Of a stretch of 61,215 nucleotides of DNA, positions 34,648 to 43,184 are shown in pieces. The notes beneath the pieces are model-generated. The model searched no databases, was not told the origin of the DNA, and saw only the letters and a list, made by a program, of their open reading frames with translations. A program made the position numbers and the translations under genes. The DNA is from Pseudomonadota bacterium (lineage in GTDB: Bacteria; Pseudomonadota; Alphaproteobacteria; Sphingomonadales; SMXR01), in NCBI GenBank assembly GCA_022566895.1, contig JADFIA010000011.1, positions 1-61,215 on the forward strand, written 5' to 3'. Within the stretch, counting starts at the first letter, position 1. Each line of letters starts with the position of its first letter.

Positions 34648-35870
34648 TTTGCCTTTTTCGACATGAATCCGGCCCAGCCGGATTTCTTCCCCTCTTCATC
34701 GGCGGCGGGCATAATACCCTTGGCTATGGCCGCCAGGGCTTGTGCAGCCTTGACCTTTGGAAAGGACTTGACCAACGGCTCGGCCTTTTTGGCGGCCATA
34801 ATGACGGATTTGGAATCGAGTGGCACCTCAAAGTCGATCGGGCGTTCGATTGTGGCCGCGAAGTCCTTGGGATCGACCTCGTTTTTGGCCCCCACCGCGC
34901 TCTTGTTCAAAATCACTTTGACTTCCAAATCCGGTGCTGTTTGGGAGGCAAAGCCCAGAATTCTTAATGTGTCCCTGGCGCTGGCAAGCGACAGATCGGC
35001 TACCAACATCAACTGGTTCAGCTCGCCAAGAAGGTAGGGGTTATTGATCATGACGTTGCGCGGCAGGTCAATAAAAACGATGTCAGATGTATTACGCAGC
35101 TCATCGATCAAATGGCTGAGCGCCGACGGGTCCGGCACCAGAGGCTCTACGAGCGGCGCTTCGGCTGCAAGAATCGACAGGTTGTCGCCCTCCTTGAGGG
35201 TCGCGCGTTCGATAAACAGGCTGTCGATGCGGCCCGGATTCTCAAGTGCATCAACAAGCCCAGCTCCGGGCTCAAGATCAAAGGTCAGCGCCGATGTGCC
35301 ATACTGCAGATCGAGGTCAAGGAGTGCCGTCTTGTGCCCATAGGTATTGGCCTCGACCCAGGCAACGTTACAGGCCACGAAGCTGGCACCAATGCCGCCG
35401 CGCACACCGACGACAGCGATGGTACGGCTCGCCTCCTCAGCCACCTCAGCGGGCATGGTCTGCGCATGAAGCGCTTCCTTGGCGGCCTCGGTTGCCTCCC
35501 GCAATACATCGATGGTCAGAGGTTTGAGCAGATAATCGTTGATCCCCGAATTCAGGAGATCCCGATACAGCGTGACATCGTTCTGGGATCCCAGAGCTAG
35601 CACCACGGTTCCAGCCTCGCAAACCTCGGCCAGGGAACTGATATCGGCCCGTGGATCATCGGATTCAGAAAGGTCAACGACCAGAAAACGGGGCGACGGT
35701 ACTACTCCCAGCGAGCGAACAGCATTGGCCACACCACCAAAGTGGATGTGATCCGGCGACCATCCGTTCTCAGTTGCGATCGGCTCAAAGACCTTTTTTG
35801 CGGCTTCGTCACAGACGTAAGCAGCAAAATCGGCTCTTTCGTCGCCTCCCACACCTTCATTGGCAGCCAT
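34644..35870 (-). CDS. cpaE: Pilus localisation ATPase-like protein CpaE/TadZ
   Basis: This 408-residue protein has an N-terminal receiver-like domain (about 1-130) and a C-terminal MinD/ParA-like domain. The Walker A region reads V-R-G-G-I-G-A-S, lacking both the signature Lys and the P-loop Lys, as is usual for CpaE/TadZ, which bind nucleotide weakly and mark the pole for pilus assembly. I place the start at ATG 35870, which has GGAGG nine bases upstream; an in-frame extension to 35897 is less likely. The 3' end overlaps cpaF. Confidence 0.93.
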   Translation of the reverse strand: MAANEGVGGDERADFAAYVCDEAAKKVFEPIATENGWSPDHIHFGGVANAVRSLGVVPSPRFLVVDLSESDDPRADISSLAEVCEAGTVVLALGSQNDVTLYRDLLNSGINDYLLKPLTIDVLREATEAAKEALHAQTMPAEVAEEASRTIAVVGVRGGIGASFVACNVAWVEANTYGHKTALLDLDLQYGTSALTFDLEPGAGLVDALENPGRIDSLFIERATLKEGDNLSILAAEAPLVEPLVPDPSALSHLIDELRNTSDIVFIDLPRNVMINNPYLLGELNQLMLVADLSLASARDTLRILGFASQTAPDLEVKVILNKSAVGAKNEVDPKDFAATIERPIDFEVPLDSKSVIMAAKKAEPLVKSFPKVKAAQALAAIAKGIMPAADEEGKKSGWAGFMSKKAK

Positions 35871-35909
35871 AACTTGCCTCCAGTCCTTAAGCCGCACAAA
35901 TTCGTGCGG

Positions 35910-36575
35910 TCAGTTGCGGTCGCCACCTCCAGCTTGGGAGCCACCGCTCCTAGCAAACCGGGAACGCCGGTAAAGCTCCCTGATCGCCTTGGCCATTTTT
36001 TCGGCATCTGGCGGTGCCTCCGGGTTTCCGTCGATGAGGTCCGCCGGGTCGGCAATCATCAGGCCCAACAGAGCGGTGGTCGTACAACCGTACCAAGGCG
36101 ATGTGGCATTGGCCCAATTGGGATCCGGTCCGTCGGCATATTTTTCGCATACCGGTATACTGACGATATAGCGTTCAACGATCAGGATACCGGAGCCGCT
36201 GGCCGGCGCCGCACCGGTAATCGGCGCTTCCGGTTGCAGGTGAATGCCGTGGGTCTTCAAATATTCATAGACCGCGTACCATTGATTGACCATTTCATCT
36301 GGATCGCCGACGTCACCGAGATCGAGCGACAGAACGTCGCCGTAGCCAACCCTGTTCAGCGCCAGAAAATCCTCGATCGCAGCCTGCTCCACTGCGTCCA
36401 GAGCCATTCCGGAATCAAAATTCACGGTATGCTTCAGGCGCACCATCGTGACCTCGTTGCGCTTCAATTCCGAGGTGCCCGAATACTGAGCCAATGAGGG
36501 CACGCAGGCCCCGAGGCTAAGTGCCAAGGATACTGCGATGGCGATTTTCTTAATTTCCCATTCGTCCCGCATCAT
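35910..36575 (-). CDS. cpaD: Pilus assembly lipoprotein CpaD
   Basis: The 221-residue protein has a lipobox at L-S-L-G-A-C, so it is probably an outer-membrane lipoprotein. The central segment P-W-Y-G-C-T-T-T-A-L-L-G-L-M-I-A-D-P-A-D-L corresponds to the conserved N-x-G-C-A-T-x-x-N-L-x-x-x-V-x-D-P-x-D-L motif of CpaD, though the Asn residues are changed. It is thought to help secretin assembly. It lies 8 bp after cpaC with AAAGGGG before the ATG. Confidence 0.9.
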   Translation of the reverse strand: MMRDEWEIKKIAIAVSLALSLGACVPSLAQYSGTSELKRNEVTMVRLKHTVNFDSGMALDAVEQAAIEDFLALNRVGYGDVLSLDLGDVGDPDEMVNQWYAVYEYLKTHGIHLQPEAPITGAAPASGSGILIVERYIVSIPVCEKYADGPDPNWANATSPWYGCTTTALLGLMIADPADLIDGNPEAPPDAEKMAKAIRELYRRSRFARSGGSQAGGGDRN

Positions 36576-36583
36576 TTTCCCCT

Positions 36584-38002
36584 TTACCTCTTGAGCCTAA
36601 ACCCGGCGCTGCCCCTGAGGCCGACGCCCGGGCCAGATTTCTGGAGGCGCGCGCCAGGCCGCGCCTGATTGGTCAAATGGCCGTCTTTCAAATACCGGCT
36701 GACATCGGATGGATTTTGCAGGCCGTCGGTCGGCAATACCATTTGCCGGGCGTCAAACGGCCGCACAATGTATGGCGTCACCACAATCACCAACTCGGTC
36801 TCCTCGCGCCTGAACTGGTCGGAACGGAACAGGGCTCCGAGGATCGGCAGATCCCCCAGCAACGGAAACTTCGATTTGTCCTGCACCAGGCTGCTCTGCA
36901 ACAGTCCGGCGATGGCGAAACTTTGGCCGCTCGCCAATTCGACGGTCGTATTCGCGGACCGCGTGGTCAGACCAAACACGGTAATACCATCGATTACGAC
37001 TGCGCCGAGGTTGGTAAGCTGGCTGACCTCCGGGGTCACTCGCAAATTGATCAGGTTTTCCGACAGAATAACCGGCGTGAAGTCCAATTGTACGCCAAAT
37101 TTCCGGAACTGGATTATGCGTTGGCCATTGCGGTCCGTGGTCGGGACCGGAAACTCGCCACCGGCCAGAAAACTCGCCGTTTCCCCTGAAAGCGTGGTCA
37201 GGTTGGGTTCCGCCAGAGTCGACAGATACCCCTCGGTCTCCAGCGCGTCGAGCGCGATTCCGAGGTTAAAACGATCCCCGCTAAAGGCCCCCAGAATTCC
37301 AAATCCGCTTTCCGAAGTCGAAAAGCCGCCGCCACCCGATATAAAGTCGAGCCCCAGATTGCCGGTCGACAGTGAAGCGGTTTGGCGGAAACCAAGCTGC
37401 TTGAGGACACCGAGGGTGACCTCGGCAAATTTGACCCGCAGATTGATCTGCGTCGGCATGGTTATCTTGACGCGGTTGATCAGCTCTTGGTTCTGTCCGA
37501 TCGCCTTCCCCAGCAACCTCTCCGCAATCTCGACTTCTTCGGGAGATCTGACGTATCCGCTCAGGATAATGTTGCCGCGGATCATCTCGACGGTTAGCGT
37601 GGCGTCGGGCAGCAGGCGGGCCAAGGCATCGAGAACCTCATCGAAATTCTGCCGTATGACCACGCCGGCGCTGTAAATAACCTCCTCGTTCTCGTCGATG
37701 GCGTAGATCGTCGTTTCACCGACCGCGCGACCGAAGACATAAATTAGCCGCGGCGACTTGACGTCGACGTCGGCGATCGCTGGGTTGACGATAAAGATAT
37801 TTTCGGCGTCCCGATCGAGCCGCAAGAGGATTCCTCGATGGATGTCAATCTCGAGATCCACGCCCCCTTGCCGTACGATGGTCGCGCCTTGCTGCGCTTG
37901 GGCGGTTTCCGAAGCTACCAAAAAGCTCGTGATGGTCAGAAGAAGCGCGGTTGCGATCGTCCTCCGACAGGCAAGTCCTTGCATCTTCCTCTCCAACATC
38001 AT
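36584..38002 (-). CDS. cpaC: Tad pilus secretin CpaC/RcpA
   Basis: The 472-residue outer-membrane secretin forms the pilus pore. It has a signal peptide (ATALLLTITSFLVASETAQA), an N-terminal pilus/secretin domain with R-L-I-Y-V-F-G-R-A-V-G-E-T-T, a BON-like segment (I-I-L-S-G-Y-V-R-S-P), and the secretin core with F-L-A-G-G-E-F-P-V-P and the C-terminal T-E-L-V-I-V-V-T-P-Y-I-V-R-P. ATG 38002 overlaps the cpaB TGA (ATGA); ATG 37984 with GGAG upstream is an alternative start. Confidence 0.95.
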   Translation of the reverse strand: MMLERKMQGLACRRTIATALLLTITSFLVASETAQAQQGATIVRQGGVDLEIDIHRGILLRLDRDAENIFIVNPAIADVDVKSPRLIYVFGRAVGETTIYAIDENEEVIYSAGVVIRQNFDEVLDALARLLPDATLTVEMIRGNIILSGYVRSPEEVEIAERLLGKAIGQNQELINRVKITMPTQINLRVKFAEVTLGVLKQLGFRQTASLSTGNLGLDFISGGGGFSTSESGFGILGAFSGDRFNLGIALDALETEGYLSTLAEPNLTTLSGETASFLAGGEFPVPTTDRNGQRIIQFRKFGVQLDFTPVILSENLINLRVTPEVSQLTNLGAVVIDGITVFGLTTRSANTTVELASGQSFAIAGLLQSSLVQDKSKFPLLGDLPILGALFRSDQFRREETELVIVVTPYIVRPFDARQMVLPTDGLQNPSDVSRYLKDGHLTNQARPGARLQKSGPGVGLRGSAGFRLKR

Positions 38003-38865
38003 CTTTTGTCCCGCTTGAACTCGAGGACCTCTCTCTGGCGGCCCCGGTTGATTGTTATCTTTATGCGTTGTTTGCCGATCTCCAAGGGCTCGACCAGCGA
38101 ACTCACTTCGGCGTCCCAGGACATGCTCTTGACCTCCGAGATTTCCTCATTTTTATCGAGGATCATTTCGCCGGTTTCCGGATCCTGATCGCGGGCGATG
38201 CTCCTCAGGGCCAGGGTTATGCCGCCTAAGCGCTGCAGAACCCTGAACTTCTCGGCCAGCGTCGGCGTTACCTCGATCGTCGCCGTTTTGGCCAGCCTCG
38301 GTGGCGTGCCCTTGGCGTCGCTGGACCGCAGGCCGGTCCCCAAAACCCGAATATTGCGAAACACGGTCTCGGTAACCTGGCGGACAATCCCGTTATCGTC
38401 GGTCTTGGTTCGGCTTAGGAGAACGTCGACCCGGTCGCCGGGAAAAAGAAAACCCCCAACGCCGGTGATCCGGGTGATCGGAATGGTGATTGCCCGCATG
38501 CCCGGCTTCAATATGGCGGCCATAAATCCGCGATCGCCCTGCTGGACCAGCTTGGCCACCGTGATCGGCTCGCCAATGACCATGCTGCTACGCACAACAT
38601 AGCCGAAATAGTCGGACATCTTCTTCTGGTTAGCCAGAACATATCCGGGGTGAACCGTCTCGACGGGCCAATCCAGCCATTCAAAATCCTTGTCCGCGAT
38701 GATCTTGCCGATCGGCAGATCGCGCGCGGCGATGAGGACTTTGGGGCCCTTGGCGGCCTCGGCAACCACATCCGGCGTGCCGACAAGGTAGGATCTTGCG
38801 AAGAAAGCGGCCAACCCGGCCAAAACGAGCGCCACCACTATTAGAATGATTCCACGTGCATTCAT
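37999..38865 (-). CDS. cpaB: Pilus assembly protein CpaB/RcpC
   Basis: This 288-residue protein has an N-terminal anchor (GIILIVVALVLAGLAAFFA) and an SAF domain (V-L-I-A-A-R-D-L-P-I-G-K-I-I, then P-I-T-V-A-K-L-V), followed by M-R-A-I-T-I-P-I and F-L-F-P-G-D-R-V-D-V-L-L. It is periplasmic and interacts with the secretin and cell wall. ATG 38865 has GGGAGGAG eight bases upstream, which rules out the longer frame to 38901. Confidence 0.94.
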   Translation of the reverse strand: MNARGIILIVVALVLAGLAAFFARSYLVGTPDVVAEAAKGPKVLIAARDLPIGKIIADKDFEWLDWPVETVHPGYVLANQKKMSDYFGYVVRSSMVIGEPITVAKLVQQGDRGFMAAILKPGMRAITIPITRITGVGGFLFPGDRVDVLLSRTKTDDNGIVRQVTETVFRNIRVLGTGLRSSDAKGTPPRLAKTATIEVTPTLAEKFRVLQRLGGITLALRSIARDQDPETGEMILDKNEEISEVKSMSWDAEVSSLVEPLEIGKQRIKITINRGRQREVLEFKRDKR

Positions 38866-38916
38866 GGTTTCTCCTCCCACATCAAGGGCAGAATGCGCCA
38901 ACCACGATTCTGTATC

Positions 38917-39447
38917 CTACGGCAAACTAAGCTCACCCAATCTAACCATTTGAAATCCCGTTAATATTCCCCCAAAAGCGATTGCAATTCCATAGGGAAT
39001 TTCCGCTTTTCGAATATTTTCCTTCCCGCTCCCCAATGGCGGAGAAAGATATTTGTGCCTAATTAGCAGGAACAGGGCCAAAAGACCACCTCCGACGCTG
39101 GTCCAGAAAAGCAGATTGATCAGCATCGAAAAACCGACCCACAGCGATACCGCGGTCAAAAGCTTGACGTCGCCGCCGCCGATAAGGCCGCGAGCGAACA
39201 ATACGGTGAAGACAAACAATACCAACGCCGCCGCACCGACGGCGGGCAGCCAGGCAACGGCGCCAAATTCGGGGTAAATCACGTTCCTTATAATGACGTA
39301 GGCAATGTACAGACCGACAATCGTGGCCGGAATCCAGTTTGGAATTTCAAATGAGCGAATGTCGGATGCGGCCGCCAATACCAGCAAAGCAGCGACGGCG
39401 AAAAGCATTCCAAAAGTGATCGTACCAACCGTCATCATATTTTCCAC
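38917..39447 (-). CDS. cpaA: Flp prepilin peptidase CpaA/TadV
   Basis: The 176-residue inner-membrane aspartic peptidase cleaves the Flp leader. The two catalytic Asp residues lie in A-S-D-I-R-S-F-E-I-P-N-W and in G-G-G-D-V-K-L-L-T-A, the GxGD motif. About five or six membrane helices are present. The GTG at 39447 and ATGs at 39438 and 39435 are all possible starts. It is the first of the assembly genes after the pilin genes. Confidence 0.94.
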   Translation of the reverse strand: MENMMTVGTITFGMLFAVAALLVLAAASDIRSFEIPNWIPATIVGLYIAYVIIRNVIYPEFGAVAWLPAVGAAALVLFVFTVLFARGLIGGGDVKLLTAVSLWVGFSMLINLLFWTSVGGGLLALFLLIRHKYLSPPLGSGKENIRKAEIPYGIAIAFGGILTGFQMVRLGELSLP

Positions 39448-39644
39448 ACTATCCGGCAGCCCAGGTTCTTGCCAGCAAAATTGCTGGGGCCGCCTGTCGA
39501 TACTCCAAATGCCGACAATTATTACACTGCGCGGCCTGACCCCAAGAAGAGAGTATCTTTCATTCAGATTCTATGGCCGCGATATCCTGTGGTTATCGCA
39601 TGAACTCCCCGATCTGCAGGCTCGGGGAGTGCCTTTGGCACCCT

Positions 39645-39816
39645 TTAAAGCGTATTTGTGATTTCCCCAAATACGATCCAGAGCGAGTCTCCAATCGTCG
39701 TCAAGGCGGCGACTGGAACAACCGAAATCAGAGCCTCGAACAGGCCAGATCCGATGGCCGTGGCGGCCCCGCATGCTCTGGCTTGGCTCTGTGAGCAGTT
39801 CCAGCGTATCCCTCAC
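39645..39816 (-). pseudogene. Second flp-like pilin gene with a +1 frameshift
   Basis: From GTG 39816 the frame reads M-R-D-T-L-E-L-L-T-E-P-S-Q-S-M-R. After a GGGG run (39770-39767) the adjacent frame continues AATAIGSGLFEALI, then S-V-V-P-V-A-A-L-T-T-I-G-D-S-L and TAA at 39647-39645. Removing one G gives a 56-residue Flp-like pilin that aligns with the intact one (A-A-T-A-I, G-L, A-L-I, G-x-S-L, I-x-x-T-L). The conserved Glu-Tyr of the processing site is Gly-Ser here, so it may have been a pseudopilin or already decaying. A sequencing error in the homopolymer cannot be excluded. Confidence 0.7.
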
Positions 39817-39926
39817 GCCTTTCGGTGAAGTCTTGGGCCGCTGCGATCAAAACAGGATCGAGCAACCGGGTAAACACCGAGTTGATCGAAATTATAGGTA
39901 AATTTTATGGATAGAGGCCGTCAAAC

Positions 39927-39974
39927 CCCGTTTCCGGTTTTGATATTGTGCCCGTTTCCGGTTTTGATATTGTG
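39927..39974. repeat. Perfect tandem duplication of 24 bp
   Basis: Two identical 24-bp copies (39927-39950 and 39951-39974) sit head to tail between the intact flp gene and the frameshifted flp copy. Each contains TTTCCGGTTTTGATATTGTG. No ORF crosses them convincingly. They could be a slippage product or duplicated protein-binding site. Confidence 0.93.
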
Positions 39975-40010
39975 ATTGAGCGCGGTTCGTTCGGATGGCC
40001 CGGAAAGGAT

Positions 40011-40048
40011 TATGGCCCCTGGTCCATAAATGAACCAAGGGCCATAAA
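40011..40048 (-). terminator. Stem-loop downstream of flp
   Basis: TTATGGCCCCTGGT (40011-40024) pairs with ACCAAGGGCCATAA (40035-40048) with one mismatch, about 35 bp after the flp stop. There is no long T-run on the minus strand, so it may be a leaky terminator or an mRNA-stabilising hairpin that raises pilin expression over the assembly genes. Confidence 0.55.
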
Positions 40049-40083
40049 AGTCGATTAGTTTATGTTCGTGACGTCAAACGAGC

Positions 40084-40275
40084 TTAAAGGGCGCTCGGGG
40101 TGGCATCACTCAGGGTGCTCGAAATACCATAGAAAATGGTCGTAAGGGATTCACCGAGCGCCGTCATAGCAGCGATCGCGGCAACCGCAATCAGAGCGGC
40201 AATCAGGCCGTACTCAATGGCGGTGGCTGCTTTCTTGCTCTTGCTAAGTTTGCGAATAATCTTCAACATCATCAT
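40084..40275 (-). CDS. flp: Flp/Fap-type major pilin
   Basis: The 63-residue prepilin has a short basic leader (L-K-I-I-R-K-L-S-K-S-K-K), then A-A-T-A-I-E-Y-G-L with the Glu21-Tyr22 pair of the Flp motif, and a hydrophobic helix (IAALIAVAAIAAMTAL). CpaA would cleave near the K-K-A|A-T junction, and the Tad machinery polymerises the product into adhesive pili. Three successive ATG codons (40275, 40272, 40269) are available; GGAG precedes the first. It is the first gene of the pilus locus. Confidence 0.96.
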   Translation of the reverse strand: MMMLKIIRKLSKSKKAATAIEYGLIAALIAVAAIAAMTALGESLTTIFYGISSTLSDATPSAL

Positions 40276-40321
40276 AACTCCAGCTCATTGAATTTACTGG
40301 CAGCAGTATTCGCCCCATGTA

Positions 40322-40336
40322 TGAATAAAGTGTTAA
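40322..40336 (-). promoter_or_regulatory. CtrA-like half-site pair upstream of flp
   Basis: The minus strand reads TTAA-N7-TTCA, one mismatch from the TTAA-N7-TTAA site of the alphaproteobacterial regulator CtrA, which controls the flp/pilA gene in Caulobacter. It lies about 50 bp upstream of the flp start. A single imperfect short site has a high chance expectation. Confidence 0.3.
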
Positions 40337-40560
40337 CGAAATTGAGCGCCGGATTGGGCCGCCCAATCACACGAACTCGGGCCGTTTTGCTTGCCAGCTT
40401 TGACTTTCGGTGGGTTTCTCCGTTGGCACCGCATGCTTGATTTTTCGAGGATTTCATGGCCGGCCGCTACTTTCCCACGAAATTGCACAATCCGGCCCGC
40501 TTGTTGCCGGACCAGAGCTATCCTAGGTTCGCACCGACTTGTCGATAGGAGTGAAGTCAG

Positions 40561-41571
40561 TTGAGTGAAGACGCCGAAGCCAAGCCGGCCGGCGCCTCGG
40601 AGCCGCGGCCCTTACAGTGCCAGGGGGGCGAAGACGCCTTTTTCGCGGCCTCCGACGGTACGCCAATTCGATATGTGATCTGGCCGGCGCCTGACGCCAG
40701 CCGTCACGGCGGCATCATATTATTGCCGGGACGCAGCGAGTTTATCGAGAAATACTCCGAGACGGTTGATGACCTGCTGGCCCGCGGATTTTGGATTGCA
40801 GCCATGGATTGGCCCGGCCACGGGCTGTCCGGGCGACCCCTTCCGAACCGCCATAAACATCATCTGACCAGCTTTGCGCCCCTGGCGGAAGACCTGAAGC
40901 GCTTCATCGAGGAGCTGGAAACCCGACGCCTCGGAGGGCCGCGGATCATCCTGGGCCATTCGATGGGTGCCCATGTGGCGCTGCGTTATCTGCACGATTA
41001 TCCGGGCCGGGTCGATGGTGCGGTCCTGAGTGCGCCAATGATCGGCCTGATCTTCGCCCCCTTTGGACGGTGGCTGACCCGGCGCCTGGCGCGGCTGGCC
41101 ATAACCTTCGGCTTCGGCAAAACTTATGCCCCCGGACAGACCAATTACGGGGCCATTCAGCGTTCCGCTGCGAACATGCGGCTTTTGACCTCCGATCCCG
41201 AGCGCTTTCAGATTGAACATCGCTGGATCGGGCAAAATCCAGATCTGGCGCTCGGCGGCGTCACCTACGGCTGGCTCGATGCGGCCATGACCTCGATCGC
41301 CGAGATCAACGCCCCTGGCTACCCGGAGGCGATCCAGACCCCAATATTGATCGTCCAGGCCGGCGCCGACCGATTGGTGGACAACGTTCGCCAGCAGGCC
41401 TTCGCAGGGCGTCTGCCCAGGGCCACGTTTTTAAGGATCGAAGGGGCGCGGCACGAAATTCTCAACGAGCGCGACGAATACCGCGACCAGTTTCTGGCCG
41501 CCTTCGATCGACAACTCGAGATCTGGTTGGCGTCAGGGGCGTCCTCGGCTCGCCAACCGGCTACTTCCTGA
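40561..41571 (+). CDS. Alpha/beta hydrolase, lysophospholipase-like
   Basis: This 336-residue serine hydrolase resembles PldB-type monoacylglycerol/lysophospholipases. It has I-I-L-L-P-G-R-S-E-F-I-E-K-Y, the D-W-P-G-H-G-L-S-G-R segment, and the nucleophile elbow G-H-S-M-G-A-H; the acid Asp is in Q-A-G-A-D-R-L-V and the His in E-G-A-R-H-E-I-L-N-E. No signal peptide. TTG 40561 follows AGGAG at good spacing. It is divergent from flp and its 3' end overlaps the convergent GlsB gene by 11 bp. Confidence 0.92.
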   Translation: MSEDAEAKPAGASEPRPLQCQGGEDAFFAASDGTPIRYVIWPAPDASRHGGIILLPGRSEFIEKYSETVDDLLARGFWIAAMDWPGHGLSGRPLPNRHKHHLTSFAPLAEDLKRFIEELETRRLGGPRIILGHSMGAHVALRYLHDYPGRVDGAVLSAPMIGLIFAPFGRWLTRRLARLAITFGFGKTYAPGQTNYGAIQRSAANMRLLTSDPERFQIEHRWIGQNPDLALGGVTYGWLDAAMTSIAEINAPGYPEAIQTPILIVQAGADRLVDNVRQQAFAGRLPRATFLRIEGARHEILNERDEYRDQFLAAFDRQLEIWLASGASSARQPATS

Positions 41572-41800
41572 CCTTTCCGACCACCCACAGAAGAATCACT
41601 GCGCCGACGAAGGCGACGATAAGTTTGGCCACGAAGCCAAAAGCATGAAACCCGATAATATCGAACAGAAAGCCGCCGATCATGGCGCCCAAAACGCCGA
41701 CCACCAGATTGCCGATCAGGCCGAAGCCTTCGCCCTTCATGAACTTGCCGGCCAGGAACCCGGCCAATAGACCGGCAATCAAAAAACCAATGATACCCAT
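41561..41800 (-). CDS. GlsB/YeaQ/YmgE-family stress membrane protein
   Basis: The 79-residue protein has three glycine-rich membrane helices (FLIAGLLAGFLAGKFM, L-V-V-G-V-L-G-A-M-I-G-G, LIVAFVGAVILLWVVG), the transglycosylase-associated protein fold. These small proteins rise in envelope, osmotic or acid stress; the mechanism is not settled. ATG 41800 is preceded by GGGAGG, so the longer frame is not used. Confidence 0.93.
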   Translation of the reverse strand: MGIIGFLIAGLLAGFLAGKFMKGEGFGLIGNLVVGVLGAMIGGFLFDIIGFHAFGFVAKLIVAFVGAVILLWVVGKVRK

Positions 41801-41889
41801 TTGTAGCCTCCCAAATTGAACGAACACGAAAAGACACGTCGCCCCGCGGCATCACCGCCGCGGCCCGCCGGGCCGATCAACTATCATTT

Positions 41890-42081
41890 TCAGTAGCGGC
41901 GCAATTCATCGTCGATTTTGCGGTCCGTATTGAATTCACTCAGGGCGTAGACCGCCCATAGGGCGGCCGGGATCCAGCCGATCAGCGTAAATTGCAATAT
42001 CAGACAAACAATGCCGGCCAAGGGGCGGCCTATAGTGAAAAAGACCAGGAATGGAAGAAAGATCGCCAAGAGAAGTCGCAT
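41890..42081 (-). CDS. YqaE/Pmp3-family membrane protein
   Basis: The 63-residue protein has the two-helix Pmp3 pattern: LLLAIFLPFLVFFTIGRPL, then I-V-C-L-I-L-Q-F-T-L-I-G-W-I-P-A-A-L-W-A. It probably modulates membrane potential or salt tolerance. ATG 42081 follows GAGGT. It is co-directional with the GlsB-type gene, with 89 bp between them, forming a small stress pair. Confidence 0.92.
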   Translation of the reverse strand: MRLLLAIFLPFLVFFTIGRPLAGIVCLILQFTLIGWIPAALWAVYALSEFNTDRKIDDELRRY

Positions 42082-42255
42082 TTCGCTACCTCGTGCCGTT
42101 GTCCTGCCACCGGTCAACACCGGCGGCAAGCAAACGCCCGCTCTCCCCAGAGTCATTTCTCAAGGTAGGGCGTCGATGGCCGGATTCAAGCGTTATTACC
42201 GGGCAATGTTTGAAAGTTGGGTTATAAGACCTGATCATCATAGAGAATCGATACA

Positions 42256-43035
42256 ATGATCAAGGAACGCGCCTTTTGGATCTTTCAGGTCTCGTTCTGG
42301 GCCGTGGCCGGCCTGGCGCTCTTTGTTTCGGGGCTTTGGCAGATGAACTGGCAGGCGGCGCTGGCGCGCAATGTCTATTTTCCAATCGCCGGTTTTATGA
42401 CCTCGTTCTTTTTGTCGCTTTTTTTGCCGCGCCTCTTAAAGGGCGGCCTAGGGCGCCGGCTGATCCTGATTGGCTTGGTATGCTTCGTGATGGCCATCGC
42501 CACGACCTCGGTTATCAACCCGATCACGGCGATGCAGCTGGGGGCGGATTTCGGCACCTTGGACGCCACGGTCTATTTCGGCGGGGCGCTCAACCTGACC
42601 CTCGTCTTTCTGGTCTGGTCGCTTTTGTATCTGCAACTGTTCGGGCCGAGCGGCATTCTGAAAGTGGCGGAGGAGACGGCGACCTCGAAGCGGCCCGGGC
42701 CTGATCGGCGGATCACCGTCGAGACCGGTGGCAAAATGGTGCCGCTGGCGGTTGATACAATCGCTGCGGTACGGGCGGCAGGAGATTATGTGCATATCCG
42801 TGCCGCCGGTAGGGAGTTTCTCAAACGGACCACCATAACCGCGATTGAGGACTTGCTGGGCCCCGCCCGGTTTTTGCGGATCCACCGCTCGGCCATCGTA
42901 AACGTGGAAATGGTCAGCCAGATCGAGGCCGGCTCGAAAGGAGAATTTCTCCTGCATCTGAGTGATGGTTCAAAAATTTCCTCGAGCCGTTCCTATCGCG
43001 AATCCATCCGTCGGCGCTTCGGTCTGAAGGCTTGA
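42256..43035 (+). CDS. LytTR-family regulator with membrane domain
   Basis: The 259-residue protein has four hydrophobic segments in the first 135 residues (for example F-W-I-F-Q-V-S-F-W-A-V-A-G-L-A-L-F and L-I-L-I-G-L-V-C-F-V-M-A-I-A). The C-terminal LytTR DNA-binding domain (about 155-257) contains V-R-A-A-G-D-Y-V-H-I, R-F-L-R-I-H-R-S-A-I-V-N and S-S-R-S-Y-R-E-S-I. It is a one-component, membrane-bound transcription factor. The 5' end overlaps by ATGA a 27-codon ORF (42176-42259) that may be chance. Confidence 0.92.
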   Translation: MIKERAFWIFQVSFWAVAGLALFVSGLWQMNWQAALARNVYFPIAGFMTSFFLSLFLPRLLKGGLGRRLILIGLVCFVMAIATTSVINPITAMQLGADFGTLDATVYFGGALNLTLVFLVWSLLYLQLFGPSGILKVAEETATSKRPGPDRRITVETGGKMVPLAVDTIAAVRAAGDYVHIRAAGREFLKRTTITAIEDLLGPARFLRIHRSAIVNVEMVSQIEAGSKGEFLLHLSDGSKISSSRSYRESIRRRFGLKA

Positions 43036-43184
43036 TTCTTTTTCCCATTCGTCTCCGGTTCGTCGTCAGCGACGCCCAACCTGGCCCTTAGGGGCGCATC
43101 TCGCCGCAGGGCGCTTGATGTCGCGGCGCCCAGGACTAGTCTTCTCGGAATAGCCAGAACACGATAGCGAACACGGAGCGCAAA

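Noticed and set aside
40272-40457. Short minus-strand frame upstream of flp
   Set aside because: It fills the flp promoter region, has no recognisable features and no convincing start signal.
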